Part shown: positions 39,480 through 49,373 of the stretch, one piece after another | Position numbering within the stretch: position 1 is the first letter of the stretch | Layout of the letters: each line of letters opens with the position of its first letter | Origin: Emiliania huxleyi CCMP1516 | Taxonomy: Eukaryota; Haptophyta; Isochrysidales; Noelaerhabdaceae | Length of the DNA stretch: 64,000 bases | NCBI RefSeq assembly: GCF_000372725.1 | Contig: NW_005196021.1 | Location: forward strand, 1,052,416 to 1,116,415 | Direction: 5' to 3' | The notes under the pieces: model-generated | Seen by the model: only the letters and a program-made list of their open reading frames with translations | What the model was told of the DNA's origin: nothing | The model's database searches: none | Position numbers and translations under genes: made by a program

Positions 39480-40360
39480 TTCTCAGCCGCCGCGCAAGCC
39501 TGCCACCCCGAGTGCTCCAACTGCACCCAAACGAGCTCACGCCCTCTTGCCAGCTGCGTCGGCAGTGCGCACCCTTGCACGCCGAGCGGCGGCGACGGCT
39601 CGCGCGCAGCACCCGCACCGCCGCCGCGAGCGAGCGCACCTCCAACGAGTCGCCGAGAAGGCGTGCCCGCGCCGTGCCCCTCATAGCACGTGCCACTCAT
39701 AGCACGAGCGGGCAGCGGGCTCGACGCCCTCTGTCGGCGAGGGCGGCGGCTCGCACCACCTCACCGCGCGGTGACATAGTGTCTGGGGACGGGCTCCGAG
39801 ATAGGGTCAGGGGAGGGTCCGGGCAGCAGCCTGGGCGCGGCGAGGATGCACCGTGACGGGAAACGTGCGCGATGACACCACGACGACCGGTGCGTCGCGG
39901 AAGAAGCGGCAAAACGGGCCGCGTCTGCGTCTAAGTGACAGCGAGGCGGGGCGGCCCGCGCGCCCTCCACGCCGTTTCTCCGCCCTGCAGCCCGGAGAGG
40001 AGCTGCTTGGGCGTCGAGGATCTGCTTGGATTCGGTCCGGGCGCCACGCACAACACTGCATGCACACGTGCTGCTGTAGCCAAACGAGCTCACGCCGCCC
40101 TCCTGCGTGGCTGCGGCCGTCGAGCCACGCCTTGCTCTCGCTCCGCACTCACCTGACCGTTGAGCACCCGCAGCTGCGCGTTGGACGGTGCCTCTGCGCC
40201 GCACAGCCCAAGCAGCAGGCGCAGCAAGCCGCCCGCGCCCGCCGCCAACTCACCGTGGCCTTGCCTGCCGCCAGCGCCTCGCCGCCGCGCTGACGAGCAC
40301 CACCGAGGCGAGTGATCGCGCCTCGATCGGGTCGCCGAGCGACGCGCCCGTGCGGAGCGG
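39480..40360 (-). pseudogene. Decayed polyketide-synthase ketosynthase segments, two partial copies
   Basis: On the minus strand, 40354-40296 reads RTGASLGDPIEARSLASVV, the active-site His region of beta-ketoacyl synthases (normally HGTGT...GDPIE). In a second frame comes RGGEALAAGKATV, and in a third, GHGELAAGAGGLLRLLLGL with PSNAQLRVLN (40260-40155), then GGVSSFGYSSTCACSVV (near 40095-40045), the end of the domain. A second partial copy lies at 39690-39500 with QGCALPTQLA and EGVSSFGCS in different frames. Order matches a modular polyketide synthase, but frame changes within 100 bp and replaced motif residues show decay; some breaks could be introns. No acyltransferase or other domain is seen. 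Confidence 0.6.
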
Positions 40361-40950
40361 CCACAAGGCGAGGGCTGTAGCCTGCTCGGCCGCGCAAAAC
40401 AAAAGTGTTTCTGCACGCCCCACGACACCATCGCAAAATTCTCCTTGCTTCCTCTTTTCCTTGCTTCATATTTTTTTAATTCTGGTTGCCGCGCTCAAAA
40501 GCTGTCTGGGGCCGTGTCGTGTCGAGTCGACCTACGCGCCCGCCCGCTCGGCGAGCCTCGACGCGGCGCAGGAAGCCGTGACGGCTGGTGCTGCACACCG
40601 CCATCGCAGCGTGTTGAAAAGGCGCTCTTGTCGCCACCGCGGTGGTGGTCGAGCGCGTGATAGATAGACATAGAGAGCATGAACCATCCGAAAGGGTTGC
40701 GGGCGCACTCATAGCAAATTCTTTTTGGCAGCTGCCCCGCCATTGTGGGGATGTCTTGCGGGAGTTGGCCTTTGTGCGTGGAGTACGTCTAAAAGTTGCT
40801 ATGCCTGTGCTTGTTATCGGCTGAGCCCCTGCTTGCCCCCCCCCCCCCCCCGCCCGCCCTTTGTTGACCCCCCCCTGCCCCCCCCCCCCCCCCCTGGCCG
40901 CGGCGCCGCTTGAGATAGACCATGTAACCCCTGCCTACTCTCGCAGGTGC
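40361..40950. other. Spacer with C homopolymers
   Basis: Contains C runs at 40837-40850 and 40878-40894 and no supported gene. It may have been the upstream part of the decayed polyketide-synthase gene, but I recognise no further motif. Confidence 0.35.
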
Positions 40951-40952
40951 GA

Positions 40953-41135
40953 GCTGAGGGAGGGTGTAGAGGATGTAGAGTGTAGAGCGCTGTAGAGCTG
41001 TAGAGATGTAGAGCGCTCTGGAGCGCTGTAGAGCTGTAGAGCTCTACATCCGCCGCGGGACGAAGCGCCTCCGTTGTAGAGCGATGTAGAGCGCGATTTT
41101 GCTGTAGAGTTTGTTGTAGAGGCTCTACAGTTCCG
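40953..41135. repeat. Solo terminal arm of the long-TIR element
   Basis: This begins CTGAGGGAGGGTGTAGAGG and ends TTGTTGTAGAGGCTCTACAG, matching the left arm of 12929-13816 over about 180 bp with small changes. No partner arm is found nearby, so it is a lone end or a deleted element. Confidence 0.8.
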
Positions 41136-41444
41136 GACGGGCATTAAGAACGCACGGGTTCTTAGCCCAGCCTCAGGTTCTTAGCTAAGTCGGTGGTCCA
41201 TCGGGGGCGAGCCTCAGGTTCTTGGGGGGGGGGGGGGGGGGGCTCAAACCGTTTCGGCTTCGGTTTCGATACTACCACAGTAAGTTCGCATGGCGTGAGC
41301 AGAGTGACCTGCATATGTTGGGCAAGTGCGCGCTCGCGCTCGCGCGTGGTTTCGTTGTTTGTGTGAACCTTGTATGTGTGTTGCACGGGATGCCGCGCTC
41401 GCGAGTCACATCATCGATGGTTGCATAGAGCGCAGCCGCTCATA
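41136..41444. other. Spacer with fragments of the TA-target element
   Basis: A GGGCATTAAGAACG phrase at 41139 resembles the end of the element that starts at 41445. A G run lies at 41224-41241. No gene is seen. Confidence 0.35.
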
Positions 41445-41936
41445 CAGTGGGTTGCGGGCATTAAGAAAACGTAGTATTAAGAAACCACGCCGAGCGATTT
41501 CCGCAAAAATCTAAGAAACCACGGCGCGCAGCAGACGCGGCCCCGAGAAAAGCAAAAGGCCAGAAACGAGTGTGTGATTCACTGTGTGTGAACGGGAGCC
41601 CCAGCTCAAAAATTTCTCTTCGCCTCCCTGCGGCGCGCGCACTTGTCACTTTCCAAGTCTGCGGTGTTCTGAGTGGAGTGGATGGAGGCGTGTGTGCGTC
41701 TTCCCCCGTCATCCAGAGAGCCGACTCGGCGGCAGACTCTGGCATCGCCCTCGCGGACCGGCAGCTTACAGCTTACCTCTTACTTACCTAAAAATCTTTC
41801 GGGCCCGCCGGCTCTGCTGGCTTGAGTGCCGGCCGGAGCTAAGAAACCACGGCGTGGGGTGGATGAGGGCTGTGGAAAGGCTTAGAAACGGCGGCGTGCT
41901 GCCGAATCCTGTTTTCTTAATGCCCGCAACCCACTG
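41445..41936. mobile_element. 492-bp non-autonomous DNA element with 26-bp perfect TIRs and TA target duplication
   Basis: The ends 41445-41470 and 41911-41936 are perfect 26-bp inverted repeats starting CAGTGGGTTGCGGGCATTAA. TA flanks both sides (41443-41444, 41937-41938). The insertion point is provable: the uninterrupted sequence GCAGCCGCTCATAGTGCATC occurs at 56475-56500 and, inverted, at about 32083-32110. Internally TTAAGAAACCACG recurs several times. No transposase is present, so this is a MITE-like element of the TA-target (Tc1/mariner-type) class. Confidence 0.85.
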
Positions 41937-42090
41937 TAGTGCATCCAACAAAATGTAGGATTAGCGCTCGCAATCGGAGGCATGTTGCTAGGATTGTGAG
42001 CCGTGCTGCTCGCAAGCTCGCAACAGACCTAGACTTTGCTCGGATTGCGAGCTGGTACTCGAGTAGTAGTCGTAGGCGTCACCACTCGGT
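41937..42090. repeat. Dispersed GTGAGC-type repeat upstream of the light-harvesting gene
   Basis: The stretch GTGCATCCAACAAAATGTAG to GTCGTAGGCGTCACCA is more than 90% identical to 56487-56640 and, inverted, to 31940-32110. It contains inverted short phrases (GATTGCGAGC, GCTCGCAATC). It lies within the likely promoter of the light-harvesting gene. Confidence 0.85.
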
Positions 42091-42245
42091 GTGCCAGTCC
42101 GCGCCAGTCCGCGCCCTTGTCGTGCCAGTTTTGAGAAAGAATTTTTATTTCTGCAAGCTCAGCTCTTCATTTGCAGTGCGACCAGACCAGCCCGCAGGCT
42201 TTACTCCAAAGGCCTCACACTCTGTCTCCAACTCCCCAGGTAGCC
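42091..42245 (+). promoter_or_regulatory. Likely core promoter and 5' leader of the light-harvesting gene
   Basis: The 155 bases before the ATG contain a doubled GCCAGTCCGCGCC, an AT-rich patch (GAGAAAGAATTTTTATTTC, 42132-42150) and a leader ending CCCCAGGTAGCCATG. The whole stretch is preserved in the second copy at 31762-31945. The transcription start is not determined. Confidence 0.4.
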
Positions 42246-43471
42246 ATGCTCTCCCTCACCGTCAACAGCGTCTCCTTCAACGGCCCGGCGCTCGCGCCGC
42301 GCGTCGCGCCAGCCGCTGCCGCCGGCGTTCGCATGGGCGTCTCCGATATGTGAGGCTGCGCAGAGATGCTCAGAGGCCTGGACATTTCCCGACCATGCTG
42401 AGGTGCCTGCGGCGCCCGCGCGCAGGGAGGGCACTGGCCCCGAGACCGGCGGCAAGGTCTTTGACCCGATGGGCCTCTCGAAGATTGCGTCCGCCGAGAC
42501 CCTCGCCTGGTACCGCGCCGCTGAGCTGAAGCACTCGCGCGTCGCGATGGTGCGCGGGCCGCCCTCGCGCCGCGCTGCGCTCCTGCCGCCGCGCCTGGGA
42601 CGCACGCCCTCTCGTCCTGCCGCGCCGCTCCCCGACCTCGTTGTTTCGCCTCACCGCGCAGGCTGCCGTCACTGGCTGGGCGTGGGTCTCGTCGGGCGGT
42701 CCCCTGTTCCCGGGGTACCTGTCGGTGGAGCAGGGCGTCACCTTCGAGTCGCTCGGCCGCGACGGCTACGCCGCGTGGGCGGCGGTGCCCGAGGCGGGCA
42801 AGTTCCAGATCCTCGGCGTGATTGGCATCCTCGAGATCCTGAGCGAGTCGGCGGTCAAGCCGCACTACATGGTGCGGAACGCCCTCCACCGCCCTCGCCG
42901 CCTGTCCCTCCCTCGCATCCACCTCCCTTTCCTCCATGGCCGCCGTACCGCCCTCGCCGCCTGTCCCGCCCTCGCCTTTGCCATCTGTGCCGCCTTCGCC
43001 CTCGCCGCCCACCGCCATCCGTGCCACCACCCGCGCCGCCGCCGCCGCCCTCGCCGCCGCCGCCCTCGCCGCCGCCGCCGCTTCCGCCGCCGCCGCCGCC
43101 GCCGCCGCCACCCTGCGGAGGACTCTGCCGCCGAGAGACGCGCGGTCACACCGCGCGCGCCAGATGTCCGGACCGCGGCCCCTTCGCTCTCTTCCTCGAC
43201 GCCCCTTCCCGCGCTCCGCCGCACTCGTGCTTTGGCCGCCTCGTTCAGCCCTCGGCTCCTCTCCTCGCCCTTGCAGGCCGGAGGCACGCCCGGCAAGGTG
43301 CCGCTGCTGTGGGACCCGCTCGGCTTTACTGCCAAGCTCTCCCCGGAGACGCTCGCGCGCAAGCGCCTGGCCGAGCTGAAGAACGGCCGCCTCGCCATGA
43401 TCGGCGTCATGTCGCTCGTCTCTGCGCACTTTATCCCCAACTCCGTGCCGCTGCTGCCCGGGAGCGTCTAG
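42246..43471 (+). CDS. Fucoxanthin chlorophyll a/c-binding light-harvesting protein, four exons
   Basis: Exons 42246-42349, 42426-42549, 42662-42871 and 43277-43471 give 210 residues. The start is Ala/Val-rich, as in a plastid transit region, then ETGGKVFDPMGLSKIASAET, LAWYRAAELKHSRVAM (helix 1 with the chlorophyll-binding Glu and Arg), AGKFQILGVIGILEILSES (helix 2) and RKRLAELKNGRLAMIGVMSL (helix 3). This is the LHC superfamily fold of the fucoxanthin type, which harvests light in the thylakoid. Joins are phase 2, 0 and 0, all donors GT (AT|GTGAGG, ATG|GTGCGC, ATG|GTGCGG). Intron 3 is a CCG-rich low-complexity tract. The promoter and first codons are duplicated at 31762-32115. Confidence 0.93.
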
Positions 43472-44094
43472 AGTCTCCGCCGCCCACCGGGCGTGCCTCC
43501 GCAGGACCGGCCGCGGCGGCGACGTCCGACCGGCGCGGGCCACCGGCAGCTGGGCAGCAGTGGCGAGCTAGCACGCGCTGCCGCACGGGCATCTCCGTCA
43601 TCCCTGTGCATTTTGCCACGCGGAGGCCCACTGACTGTCTCATTCGCCATGGCCCCCTTGTGCTTGTTACCCCCGAAAATAGCAAAAAATGCGCGACACT
43701 GTGTGTGCCGCGGCTCTGGCCGAGCGCCCGCTGTGGCGCTGCCGCGTGCCGGGGCCGCGCGCGCCGCTGGGCCCTGCCCCTGGGCGCCCGCCTGCCCGGC
43801 GGCATACATGGAAATCTCTGCGCAACATCGGAAGATCCTTGGACTGTAGATCGTAGATGCCTTTTAGAGATCTCTTAAGTGGCAAATCTCCTGCCAAGAG
43901 CTGCAGTAGATTGAAGAACTGGTGGAGGCAAATCTTCTCCGGTGTAGATGCTCGAGAGGAGTCTGAGATCTCGAGTTGGTGCGTGCAGTCGCTTGAGATC
44001 TTGCGACAGAGGTGGAGATTCTGACTTCGCGCCAAAGGCGCCTAGAGATCGTGTGGGCCGACTGGAGATTGCAAAATGGCGCGAAAAGAGGGTG
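43472..44094. other. Downstream region of the light-harvesting gene
   Basis: No gene is supported. From about 43900 the sequence is rich in GGAGAT phrases that lead into the palindrome. The phrase CCTTGTGCTTGTTACCC near 43650 is open in several frames without motifs. Confidence 0.35.
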
Positions 44095-45235
44095 GAGATC
44101 CTTTTGCATTGTGAATGAGTCCATAGCGCATCTCCTTGAAGGTTTGAGCCCCCCTCCTCCCCCGGGCCCCCGAATCGAGATTGGAGATTGGAGATTGGAG
44201 ATGGAGATCGGAGATCTGACTGATTCCGGCCTAAGATGACGACGTTGGAGATTGGAGATTGAAGATGGAGATCGGAGATCTGACTGGATCCGGCCTAAGA
44301 TGTAGCGACGCTGGAGATTGGAGAGTACTGGAGAGATGGAGATCGGAGCCCCCCAGGCCCAGCCCCTAGTGGTGTCTCATCGATTTTCTTGTTTTGTTTT
44401 TAGACAAAGGTTCTGTGCGCGGACGGCCCGGGGAGCCTCCGGCGCCATTTTTATCTGCGCTCCTCTTTGGCCTGCGGCGCCTGGCTTGAGCTTGGAAGTG
44501 TAAACGAGTCCGCCAGGGCGGTCTGCAAACACGGAGCGCGCTGCGCGGCGCGCGCGGTCTACGCCGAACTGGGGGCGGTATCGTGGTTCACGCTGCCAAC
44601 TCGGCAAATAAGTTCGCCNNNNNNNNNNNNNNNNNNNNNNNNNNNNNNNNNNNNNNNNNNNNNNNNNNNNNNNNNNNNNNNNNNNNNNNNNNNNNNNNNN
44701 NNNNNNNNNNNNNNNNNNTTGGCGGAGGCGGAAGACCTCGATAGAGGGCAGGCAGCCGCATGCCAGCGGGGTGACGGCCCCAAATCGCAACGAGATCGAC
44801 GTCGAGGCCGGCCCCTGCGGGCTCGTTCAGACTTGCAAGAGCAAGCCAGGCGCCGCAGGCCATAAAGAGGAGCGCAGATTAAAATGGCGCCGCAGGCTCC
44901 CCGGTCCGTCCGCGCACAGACCACAGGAAAAAACAAAAATCTATAAAACATCTATCAACACCACTAGGCTCTAGGGGGTGGGTGGGCTCCGATCTCCCCA
45001 TCTCCAATATTCTCTAATCCACAGCGTCGTCATCTTAGGCCGGGGATCCAGTCAGATCTCCGATCTCCATCTTCAATCTCCAATCTCCAACGTCGTCATC
45101 TTAGGCCGGATCAGATCTCCGATCTCAATCTCCAATCTCCAATCTCCAATCTCGATTCGGCCGGGGGAGGAGGGGGGCTCAAACCTTCAAGGAGATGCAA
45201 TTTGGATTCATTCACACTGACCATCTCTCATCTCC
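44095..45235. repeat. Large imperfect palindrome with an assembly gap at its centre
   Basis: The left arm (about 44095-44618) and right arm (about 44719-45235) are inverted copies. From outside inwards both share TTGCAT...GTGAATGA, CATCTCCTTGAAGGTTTGAG, runs of GGAGATTGGAGATT, GATCGGAGATCTGACT, CCGGCCTAAGAT, GTGCGCGGACGG, CGGCGCCATTTT and CTGCGCTCCTCTTT. Identity is roughly 80-90% by eye. The 100-N block sits in the middle, as expected when an assembler fails on a hairpin. Confidence 0.82.
44619..44718. other. Assembly gap of 100 N
   Basis: The gap lies at the centre of the palindrome; its real length is unknown. Confidence 0.97.
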
Positions 45236-45903
45236 AATCTCCAATCTTCTACTTGGCCACTGTCGCCGCCGGCAGCAATCTACGACCTCCATTTTCAATC
45301 TTCGATCTCACATCTGGGGCGGATGGCTGGGCGCTAGGATCTACAATCTGCATTCTCCATCTCCTATCTCCACATTTTGGCCCTGTTGCTGCTCAGAGCG
45401 ATCTGCAATCCACAATCTCAATCTTCGATCTTTAGTCTTGAATGGGGAACCGGACAGGACGGATCTACTGGCGAGACTTGGGCGTGTCCGTGTGAGAGAT
45501 CCGCTAGGATCTCCAGTCTTAATCTACATTCTCTACCCCGGAACGATCTACGGCTTTACTGGTCTTGCGCAGAGATTTCCATTACTCCCCGGCGGGCCGG
45601 GCGGAGTAATCGATATCTCTACCGTCTAAAGGGTGTGGGTTGGCCCGCCGCACGACGCACACGTGCCGCAGTGTGGAACACCATTGGAACACAGACACGC
45701 GAGCGAGACACAGTCACGCAAAAAAGTAGTCATGTCATCCTCATGTCCTCAAGTCATAGGCACATCACTTACGGGGTTGGCGATTACGTTTTACCGGAGA
45801 GCTCCGGACTACTTTGGACCGCACGTCGGCTTTAGGTAACGAGCAAAATACAAGGGGTGGGGGCGGCGGGCGCGCGTAGCGCGCAGCGCCCCGTCTACGC
45901 TCC
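45236..45903. other. Spacer with AATCTCC-type phrases
   Basis: CAATCTCC/GATCTCC phrases continue from the palindrome to about 45500 and then fade. No gene is supported before the hydrolase stop codon. Confidence 0.35.
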
Positions 45904-46839
45904 CTAGCTCTCCTCCAGCACCTCCTCCACGAGCATCCGATGCGCCTCCTTGTTCAGGATGACGCCCATGTGGTCGGCGTTGGCCACGGTGTGCAGCGCA
46001 AAGCGGCCACGCGTCAGGCTCGCCCAACCGCGCATCTTGGCGCCCGTCTCTCCGGCGGGCGCCTCGCCCGCCGCGGCGAGCGCGACGATCGGCAGGGCGA
46101 GCGGCGGCGGCGAGGGTGGCTCCACGCTGCCGAGCGCGGCGACGATGTCCGCCTCAGCGCAGAGGGCGATTGGCGAGCCGTACAGCTCACGCGCGAGGCC
46201 CACCGTCTCTGTGACGGGCGGAGGCCAAGCCGCCTCGGGCGAGCGGGCGTGCGGCGCGAGCGAGCTCGACCGGTACGCCGCGACGAGCCCGCTGAGGATC
46301 GCCGGCCCGGGCAGCGCCACGAACTCGCCCGCCGAGCAAACGCCCCACACCTCCTGCAGCAGCAGCGACTGAGGCCCATGCGGCGGCCTGCGCGCCACCA
46401 CAAGCAGCTTGCGCACGCGCGGGCCGAGGGCGCGCGCGAGACCGTACGCAGCGACCGCGCCGTGCGAATGGGCGAGCAGCACCACCGGCCGAGCGCTCCC
46501 CGCCGCCTCCTCCACTTGAGCGGCGAGGGCGGCGATGTACTCGTCAAAGGTCTTGCACGCCGGGTGCGAGGTGTGGTGATCGAGGACGAGTGAGTCCTCG
46601 ACGCCGGCCGCCCTGGCCGCGGCAAGCACGCGGCCAAGCAGGCTGCGTCCCTGCGAGGGAGTGAGGCCGGCGGAGTAGAGCGCGACGAGCAGCGGCGAGG
46701 GCGGCAGCACGCCGCCGCCCTCAAAGAAAGTGACCGCCTTGTCGCGGTCCCAGAGCCGCATCCGAGGCAGATCGATGGGGACGTCATCGGCCAACGCGTC
46801 CGCCTGGATCTCCTCGAGCTGCTCCAGGGTGAGCGGCAT
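45904..46839 (-). CDS. Alpha/beta-hydrolase, type II thioesterase-like
   Basis: Single exon, 311 residues, ATG 46839. The nucleophile elbow is VVLLAHSHGAVAAYGLA with Ser near residue 125, and the catalytic His is in ANADHMGVI (about residue 290). An Asp in the ALCAEAD...PIVAL region could complete the triad. The layout (FFEGGGVLPPSP near the start, a lid rich in Pro/Leu in the middle) is that of type II thioesterases, which clear wrongly loaded acyl groups from polyketide or peptide synthases. A decayed ketosynthase lies 5.5 kb away on the same strand, which hints at a former polyketide locus. No signal peptide is seen. Confidence 0.72.
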   Translation of the reverse strand: MPLTLEQLEEIQADALADDVPIDLPRMRLWDRDKAVTFFEGGGVLPPSPLLVALYSAGLTPSQGRSLLGRVLAAARAAGVEDSLVLDHHTSHPACKTFDEYIAALAAQVEEAAGSARPVVLLAHSHGAVAAYGLARALGPRVRKLLVVARRPPHGPQSLLLQEVWGVCSAGEFVALPGPAILSGLVAAYRSSSLAPHARSPEAAWPPPVTETVGLARELYGSPIALCAEADIVAALGSVEPPSPPPLALPIVALAAAGEAPAGETGAKMRGWASLTRGRFALHTVANADHMGVILNKEAHRMLVEEVLEES

Positions 46840-46941
46840 GCTTGGCGCGCAGCTGCGTCAGCGTCGGCCCGCGGCGCAGACGGCGAACTGCGCCACGGCT
46901 CCACGCCCAATGGAGAAGGAAGCCGCGGGGCCGAACCACTG

Positions 46942-48139
46942 GGAGGGCGCCTGGGCTAAATTTAGTGCGTGTGTTTAGTGCGCTATTTAGTGTGTGTTCG
47001 AGTGCGTGTGTAGTGCGACTTTAGCGCAAATTTAGCGCAAATTTAGTACATATTTAGCACATATTTAGCACATATTTAGCACATATTTAGCACATCAGAC
47101 TCGGTCGAGAGACCCCAGATTGGCATCCATGCCTTTCTGGACAGGGTGGCCCGCCACAACGACCCCTGGAATTGGACTCGCCGCTTTCCTCCCGCTGTGA
47201 TCCTGTGTGAGCTCTGTGTCTTGTTTGCCAACAACATACCTAAGACATATTTAGCACATATTTAGCACATATTTAGCACATATTTAGTGTCTTTTATCTC
47301 CAATTTAGCGCCACATTTAGTTCACTTTAGGTGCGGGCAGCTGCAGTACATTTAGTGTGGGTCCCGCATCTTTAGTGCGGGCACGCAACTTTAGCACGGC
47401 TTCCCAGCCACACCACAGCTGGCCAGGGCCGCGTGCTTTGCTCCTTGGCTGCCAAGCAAGAATGCACCACAGGAGATGCCTGGCCCCTGCCCTCATGCTT
47501 AGGCAGGCTCCCAGTGAGGCTAGATATGCAGCCCTCCAGAGCAAGATCTCCCGACTGAGCACAGGCACATAACCGATTCCCGAGAGGAGGTCCATCCAGC
47601 ACCTTGGTCGACGCCGGCAGGTTGAGCGTGCCCGTCGCCTCTCCCTGCTGCCACGGCAGCGCCACCATCGTCTGCTCGGCCGTCTCTGCCATCGCAGTAA
47701 AGTCGTTATGTTCACGCCCCGCTTCCCGGCAAACGTTTTGCCGCTCGGCGGGCCCGGAGAAGCAGCCCGGAAAGCACCGAGGTTGATATTCAGCTGATTA
47801 CCTTCGTTCGGTTGGGGACGGGACGGGGAACTTTTGCGTGGGCAGGGAACTGCAGGGGGAGAGGGGGGAGGGAGGCCCAGCGAGGGGCTGCGGCTGGATC
47901 CTACTGCGCGGCTGGACTAAAGACGCACTAAACCTCGCTAAATCTGGATGTAAAGTCGCAGTGAACTCGCGCTAAATTTGCGCTAAATTTGCGCTAAATT
48001 CGCGCTAAATTTGCGCTAAAGTTGCGCTAAAGTTGCGCTAAATTCGCGCTAAATTCGCGCTAAATTTGCGCTAAAGTGCGCTAAAGATGCAGTAGATAAA
48101 CACTTCGCACCGCACTAAATTTAGACCCAGGCGCCCTCC
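46942..48139. mobile_element. 1.2-kb inverted-repeat element with subterminal TTTAGC repeats and 7-bp flanking repeat
   Basis: The ends mirror each other: GGAGGGCGCCTGGG(C/T)CTAAATTTAG on the left and the complement on the right. A perfect 7-bp repeat ACCACTG flanks it at 46935-46941 and 48140-48146. Inside the left end is a run of TTTAGCACATA or TTTAGCGCAAA units (46970-47095 and again 47245-47290), and inside the right end their complements GCGCTAAATTT (47960-48080). No transposase is seen. Two coding-like pieces lie within (about 47100-47225 and 47372-47692), possibly captured gene fragments. Confidence 0.7.
47372..47692 (-). CDS. Coding-like segment inside the inverted-repeat element
   Basis: An open stretch with ATG 47692 begins MAETAEQTMVALPWQQ and continues NLPASTKVLDGPPLG. 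The first 40 residues have balanced composition like a true N-terminal exon, while the rest is cysteine-rich and less convincing. A second piece on the plus strand near 47130-47215 reads IHAFLDRVARHNDPWNWTRR. Neither is recognised. They may be host fragments carried by the element. Confidence 0.25.
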   Translation of the reverse strand: MAETAEQTMVALPWQQGEATGTLNLPASTKVLDGPPLGNRLCACAQSGDLALEGCISSLTGSLPKHEGRGQASPVVHSCLAAKEQSTRPWPAVVWLGSRAKVACPH

Positions 48140-48146
48140 ACCACTG

Positions 48147-48729
48147 GGGCCCCTCCTGGTCGTGCCCACCCCTCGCACGACCCCGGGCGACAGCGGGGGA
48201 CCCCGCAGCGGCAAACGCCTACTTTTTCACGGCCAAATCACGCTTCGGTGTTGAGTGATCTGTGATCTGTAAGGGTCCGCCCGCAGGCGCATTTTGTATA
48301 CCGAGGCGGTGCCCGGTGCCGAACCTGTCGGACCTTAAGACAGCATTGTAGATCCCTGGGCGAGGGTGGTGGCGTCCCCGTCGGGAGGGGCTGTCTGGCG
48401 GAGGAGAGCAACCAGGTGCCCGGCGGCGTCCCGCCACATCCGGATGACCTCTCCTCGTTGTGCCAGTCAGCCCCGTTGGAGGTAGACCGCTCGTCTAGCC
48501 AATCAGCCTTAAGCGAGCGGTCTGGCCGTTGGAATGGCCGAGTTTGGTGGACTTGCGTCCTCGCATCGATCGTGGTTACAAGTAAGTAGCCTTATGACTT
48601 ATGAACAGAACACCCACCCTGAACCACGTTCATCGGGAGGGGGGAGGTCTATGACCTACCTAATTGTCCGGCATGCGAGGGCATGCTCGGCCGTTCGGAG
48701 TCCCCCCTTTCTTGTCACCATTCTCTCGG
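48147..48729. other. Intergenic spacer
   Basis: No gene is recognised. A G run (48637-48644) and short frames only. Confidence 0.3.
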
Positions 48730-48975
48730 TTAGCGTCTGAACTTGACGGGTGGCTTCCGGTGCGATCCCTGCTTCCGCTGGCGTTGGCGCTGTCTCTGTG
48801 CCTTCGTTATCGGCTCCTCGCCCTCGTGATGCTGCTGGCTCGCCCCCCCTCCCTGACTCATCGAATCGCTACGTTCATTCTCAAAGCGCCCTCGCTTCCT
48901 CGGCGGCTGGGGCGCCTCGTCCTCTGGCTGTTCCTCTTCTACGTCCATCACTGTGAATTCGTCGTCTGTCTGCAT
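48730..48975 (-). CDS. Acidic/basic low-complexity C-terminal exon, unknown
   Basis: The minus-strand frame reads MQTDDEFTVMDVEEEQPEDE, then PPRKRGRFENERSD, then a Gln/Arg tail ending in a stop at 48730. An acidic patch followed by a bipartite basic stretch suggests a nuclear protein. The frame is open upstream to about 49050 and then enters the dispersed intron-like repeats. No upstream exon was found. Unknown function; it may be a retroelement gag-like piece. Confidence 0.35.
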   Translation of the reverse strand: MQTDDEFTVMDVEEEQPEDEAPQPPRKRGRFENERSDSMSQGGGASQQHHEGEEPITKAQRQRQRQRKQGSHRKPPVKFRR

Positions 48976-49202
48976 CTTCGTCGCCGTCGTTGGCGTCTTC
49001 CGGGTGTCTGTGTCCGTCCCCGCCGCTGCCTCCTTGTAGGCGCTGTTCACGGGGGCGCGGTCATGACGCCCGAGCTCGCGCCGAAGTCCACCCTCCAAGA
49101 AGAAGGAAACCTGTGCCCGCAGTCGGGGCTCTCGCCCCCCGGTGTGAACATGAACACGCCGTGGTGGGAGGGCGCTGGCGCCGCCCCCCACCCCTCGCAG
49201 CA

Positions 49203-49316
49203 ACGCAAGGGAGGGATGGGAGGACGGCACGCCGCCACCACACAGGACAAAGAAAGAAGGAAAGAAAACAGACAACCCAAGGGAGGGATGGGAGGACGGC
49301 ACGCCGCCGCAGGACA
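49203..49316 (+). repeat. Dispersed repeat with intron-like ends, two tandem copies
   Basis: Two copies of AAGGGAGGGATGGGAGGACG with CGGCACGCCGCC follow each other, the first ending CCACCACACAG. They match 14180-14249 and 57953-58018. The A/G-rich head AAAGAAAGAAGGAAAG lies between them. Confidence 0.75.
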
Positions 49317-49373
49317 GGTCCAGACAAGCAAAAAAAACAGGGCAAAAAAGAGACTTTTTTCGGCGACCGATAA

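Noticed and set aside
46970-48110. Short direct repeats with spacers that might suggest a CRISPR array
   Set aside because: Units are 11-13 bp with almost no spacer, inverted between halves of an element, in a eukaryotic genome.
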